Assembly (NCBI RefSeq): GCF_964063345.1
Contig: NZ_OZ061318.1
Location: 62,001 to 126,000, forward strand
Direction: 5' to 3'
DNA length: 64,000 nt
DNA from: Pseudomonas lini
GTDB lineage: Bacteria; Pseudomonadota; Gammaproteobacteria; Pseudomonadales; Pseudomonadaceae
Part shown: positions 62,116 to 64,000 of the stretch, one piece after another
How positions within the stretch are numbered: position 1 is the stretch's first letter
Layout: each line of letters opens with the position of its first letter
The notes under the pieces: generated by a model
The model's input: only the letters and a program-made list of their open reading frames with translations
Told to the model about the DNA's origin: nothing
The model's database searches: none
Translations under genes and position numbers: made by a program

Positions 62116-63672
62116 ATGGCAAACGAACTAGAATCCGATCGCATCGGCCGCATTGGGGAGCGACAGTTCGAATTGCTCTGCGAACGCGCTGCTCTCTGTT
62201 GCAATAAGAGCGCCATCGACGTCATGGGTTGGGACTTTATCGTCGAATTCCCGATGGCGCTGGCCGGACAACCGTCGTTGCCTCTCGATCAACGTCTAAC
62301 CAATGCTGCTCGGGTTCAGTTGAAATCAACGCTCGGCCGCACCGGGAACCGTATCCGTCTAAGCCTTTCGGCCATTGAACGCCTGGCCAAGGATCCTCGG
62401 CCCGCCCTCATCATCGTGTTTTGCCTGAGCAGTGACGGCGAAATCCACACCGCGTATCTCGTCCATCTTATAGGGAAAGAGCTCGCACGCATTCTTAAAC
62501 GGTTGAGGCTCGCGGAGGCTCGTAAGGCGCATGACATCAACCACACCGATATCAGCTACGCCTACGAAAAAATTGGGTTACGTTTCAAACCGACACCCGG
62601 GGGCTTGTTGGCCGCGCTGAGTGACGCGTGTGGGCAAAATCCTAGCGCCTACACAATCGAGAAGCAGCGGCAGCTTGTCAAACTCGGTTATGAGAATGGC
62701 CGGTACGAGGCAGAAGCCGTTATTCAAATCGAAGGTCCGGAGCATTTCAGCAATATCCTACTCGGCCTTGCGCCGTTAAAACCGCGCCATCTCCAAGTGT
62801 TCGATAGCCGTTTTGGCATACGCCTTCCCTATCAAGGCACACTTTTTGACGACATCGAGGCGCTTTATCTTACGCCTCCCGCCCTGGGTTTCTGCGAGAT
62901 TTCGATACGTGGCCTAGGCTTCGGACAAGCTGCACGGTTCGACGCTGAAATGTTTATCGGACCGCCGCTTTCAGAACTTCATGGACCGGAGCTTCTGATC
63001 CGCTCCGCAGAAATGATCATCCGTCTGACTCCAACGGGACTGAAACTTGAAAGCATCGGCTCGATCGATGATATGCAGCAAACCTTGGAGAAATGGGCAG
63101 AGCTACTTCGCGCGCTCACGCTCATGTCATCTGGTCGCGCGACCTTGACGATTACCGGAAACCGAAAAATTCCCGCGATCACGTTGCATGTCGATCAACC
63201 GGTCACAGGGCCGTACATCGAAGAACTGCCGCTCATTTCCACATTCGCGGACGGGTGGTTGCGTCTTCTAACAAACGCTGGCATGCGCTCCACTGCTAGT
63301 TTGACGCTCGATGCTTTCTGGGAGGCGAATGAAGCACGGATGGCCGTGGACATCCTGCTAAACCCGCAGCCCGACGCGCGCTTTGAATTTCAAGCTATAG
63401 AAATTGAAGAGGCATTTCCCCCTGCGGAAGGGCTGTATTTCAACATCGCGTCATTTGCCGATACCAGCATCGCTTTCAGCGCGAAGGTGTTCTTTGTAAA
63501 GACCGAAGATCCTGACTGGCAATATCGATCCACCCGCTTCGAGGCCCTTGATGTTCGACCGAAGGTCGATGACTTGGAAGAATATGGGCTCGACCAAGCG
63601 AACGCCTCCGGTCTGAAATTGCTCATCGATCCAAGGAACATCACAACGGTGCCCCTGCGGAATGCAAACTAA
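62116..63672 (+). CDS. Predicted PD-(D/E)xK nuclease-fusion protein, defence-associated
   Basis: The 518-residue product has an N-terminal DUF4365-like nuclease fold: Glu in GRIGERQFELLCERAAL, Asp in DVMGWDFIVEFP and Gln-x-Lys in ARVQLKST. The long C-terminal part (residues about 190-518, beta-rich, for example ILLGLAPLKPRHLQVFDSRF) is not recognised. It starts 23 bp after the TIGR02391 gene and is the last gene of the run. Confidence 0.75.
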   Translation: MANELESDRIGRIGERQFELLCERAALCCNKSAIDVMGWDFIVEFPMALAGQPSLPLDQRLTNAARVQLKSTLGRTGNRIRLSLSAIERLAKDPRPALIIVFCLSSDGEIHTAYLVHLIGKELARILKRLRLAEARKAHDINHTDISYAYEKIGLRFKPTPGGLLAALSDACGQNPSAYTIEKQRQLVKLGYENGRYEAEAVIQIEGPEHFSNILLGLAPLKPRHLQVFDSRFGIRLPYQGTLFDDIEALYLTPPALGFCEISIRGLGFGQAARFDAEMFIGPPLSELHGPELLIRSAEMIIRLTPTGLKLESIGSIDDMQQTLEKWAELLRALTLMSSGRATLTITGNRKIPAITLHVDQPVTGPYIEELPLISTFADGWLRLLTNAGMRSTASLTLDAFWEANEARMAVDILLNPQPDARFEFQAIEIEEAFPPAEGLYFNIASFADTSIAFSAKVFFVKTEDPDWQYRSTRFEALDVRPKVDDLEEYGLDQANASGLKLLIDPRNITTVPLRNAN

Positions 63673-63677
63673 CCACC

Positions 63678-63898
63678 GAGCCCATGGACATGCGTGCATC
63701 ACTGAAACAGCATTGGCCCGAGTGATTGCCGTGCTCGGTGCGGCGCAGCCGCACTTTGCTTATCTGTTCGCTAACCGCCGCGCCACTCGGGTGAAAATGC
63801 GGGTGTATGACGGCTTTGGGGGCTGGTCAGCCGCTCGCCGATTTAATCAAGGCATGTTTCTTGGCTTGGCATTCGCCACGGCTGCGAGGTTGAACTAG
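63678..63898 (+). mobile_element. IS66-family TnpB (Orf2) relic
   Basis: EPMDMRA at 63678 and then, after a frame break near 63698, TETALARVIAVLGAAQPHFA, YLFANRRATRVKMRVYDGFG and WSAARRFNQG match IS66 Orf2. The conserved C-terminus is replaced by unrelated residues. Other IS66 genes are not in the window. It directly follows the nuclease gene. Confidence 0.8.
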
Positions 63899-64000
63899 AC
63901 GGAACCTGCCAGTATGGACCAACATTGCCCTGGTTAATCCTCGACCGAGTGATTGGCGATTACCCGATAATAGATGGTGCGGCTTGGTCATTGGAATGAC

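Noticed and set aside
1..64000. tRNA, rRNA or tmRNA genes as ICE attachment site
   Set aside because: I looked for typical T-arm and acceptor patterns near the ends of the ICE gene block and in the large gaps and found none convincing.

Overview
The window looks like a Pseudomonas chromosome carrying an integrative and conjugative element (ICE) of the PFGI-1/ICEclc-like class. The assignment rests on an almost complete, collinear set of proteins I recognise as the PFL_46xx/47xx (TIGR0374x-0376x) families, plus the STY4528, STY4534, DUF2857, DUF3158, RAQPRD and DUF3742 families. No tRNA or rRNA gene and no convincing attachment-site repeat was found, so the element's outer ends are not fixed here. 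No database search could be run; family names are from recognition of the protein sequences.

Layout. (1) 1-3637: end of an acyl-CoA dehydrogenase gene, etfB-etfA with an intrinsic terminator, then a broken transhydrogenase locus in which the front of pntA is joined to the back of pntB. (2) 3638-4492: decayed DNA with a GMC-oxidoreductase fragment and another unrecognised coding relic. (3) 4493-8976: a translationally coupled pair, a zinc-ribbon/class III cyclase/AAA/TPR protein and a patatin-like phospholipase. (4) 8977-9944: an IS630-type transposase relic. (5) 9945-22884: maintenance and replication half of the ICE: AlpA-type regulator, ParA, ParB, DUF2857, STY4528 replication protein (with repeats inside its gene), PFL_4669, DUF3158, SSB, TopB, STY4534 (DUF3577), RadC-like protein. 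(6) 22990-28906: first conjugation block (PilL2-like lipoprotein, PFL_4693, transglycosylase, PFL_4695, TraD, PFL_4697). (7) 29045-33167: cargo between two tyrosine recombinases (zinc-ribbon relic, split CoiA-like nuclease, lipoprotein). (8) 33440-46341: second conjugation block (RAQPRD to VirB4, TraU-like, TraG, DUF3742), interrupted by a short regulatory insert. (9) 46522-53285: second copy of a structured RNA, small ICE gene, ArdC-like antirestriction protein, chemoreceptor, and TraI (MobH) relaxase. (10) 53454-63672: defence island: AbpA/AbpB, then a forward run of a zinc-hook SMC-like ATPase, two Abi/HEPN-like proteins and a predicted nuclease. (11) 63678-63898: IS66 TnpB relic.

How it fits together: ParA/ParB and the AlpA-type regulator probably control and stabilise the excised element; STY4528, SSB, TopB and STY4534 replicate or process it; TraI nicks, TraD couples and the VirB4/TraU/TraG-type proteins build the mating channel. 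ArdC and the RadC-like protein are typical establishment functions. Cargo (cyclase-phospholipase pair, CoiA cassette, AbpAB, ATPase/HEPN/nuclease operon, chemoreceptor) is what the element brings to its host.

The most unusual signals are: two diverged copies, 26 kb apart, of a multi-hairpin RNA whose differences preserve base pairing; an uncharacterised four-gene defence-like operon at 57735-63672; the cyclase-phospholipase pair; origin-like repeats inside the STY4528 gene; and several perfect inverted repeats in control positions.
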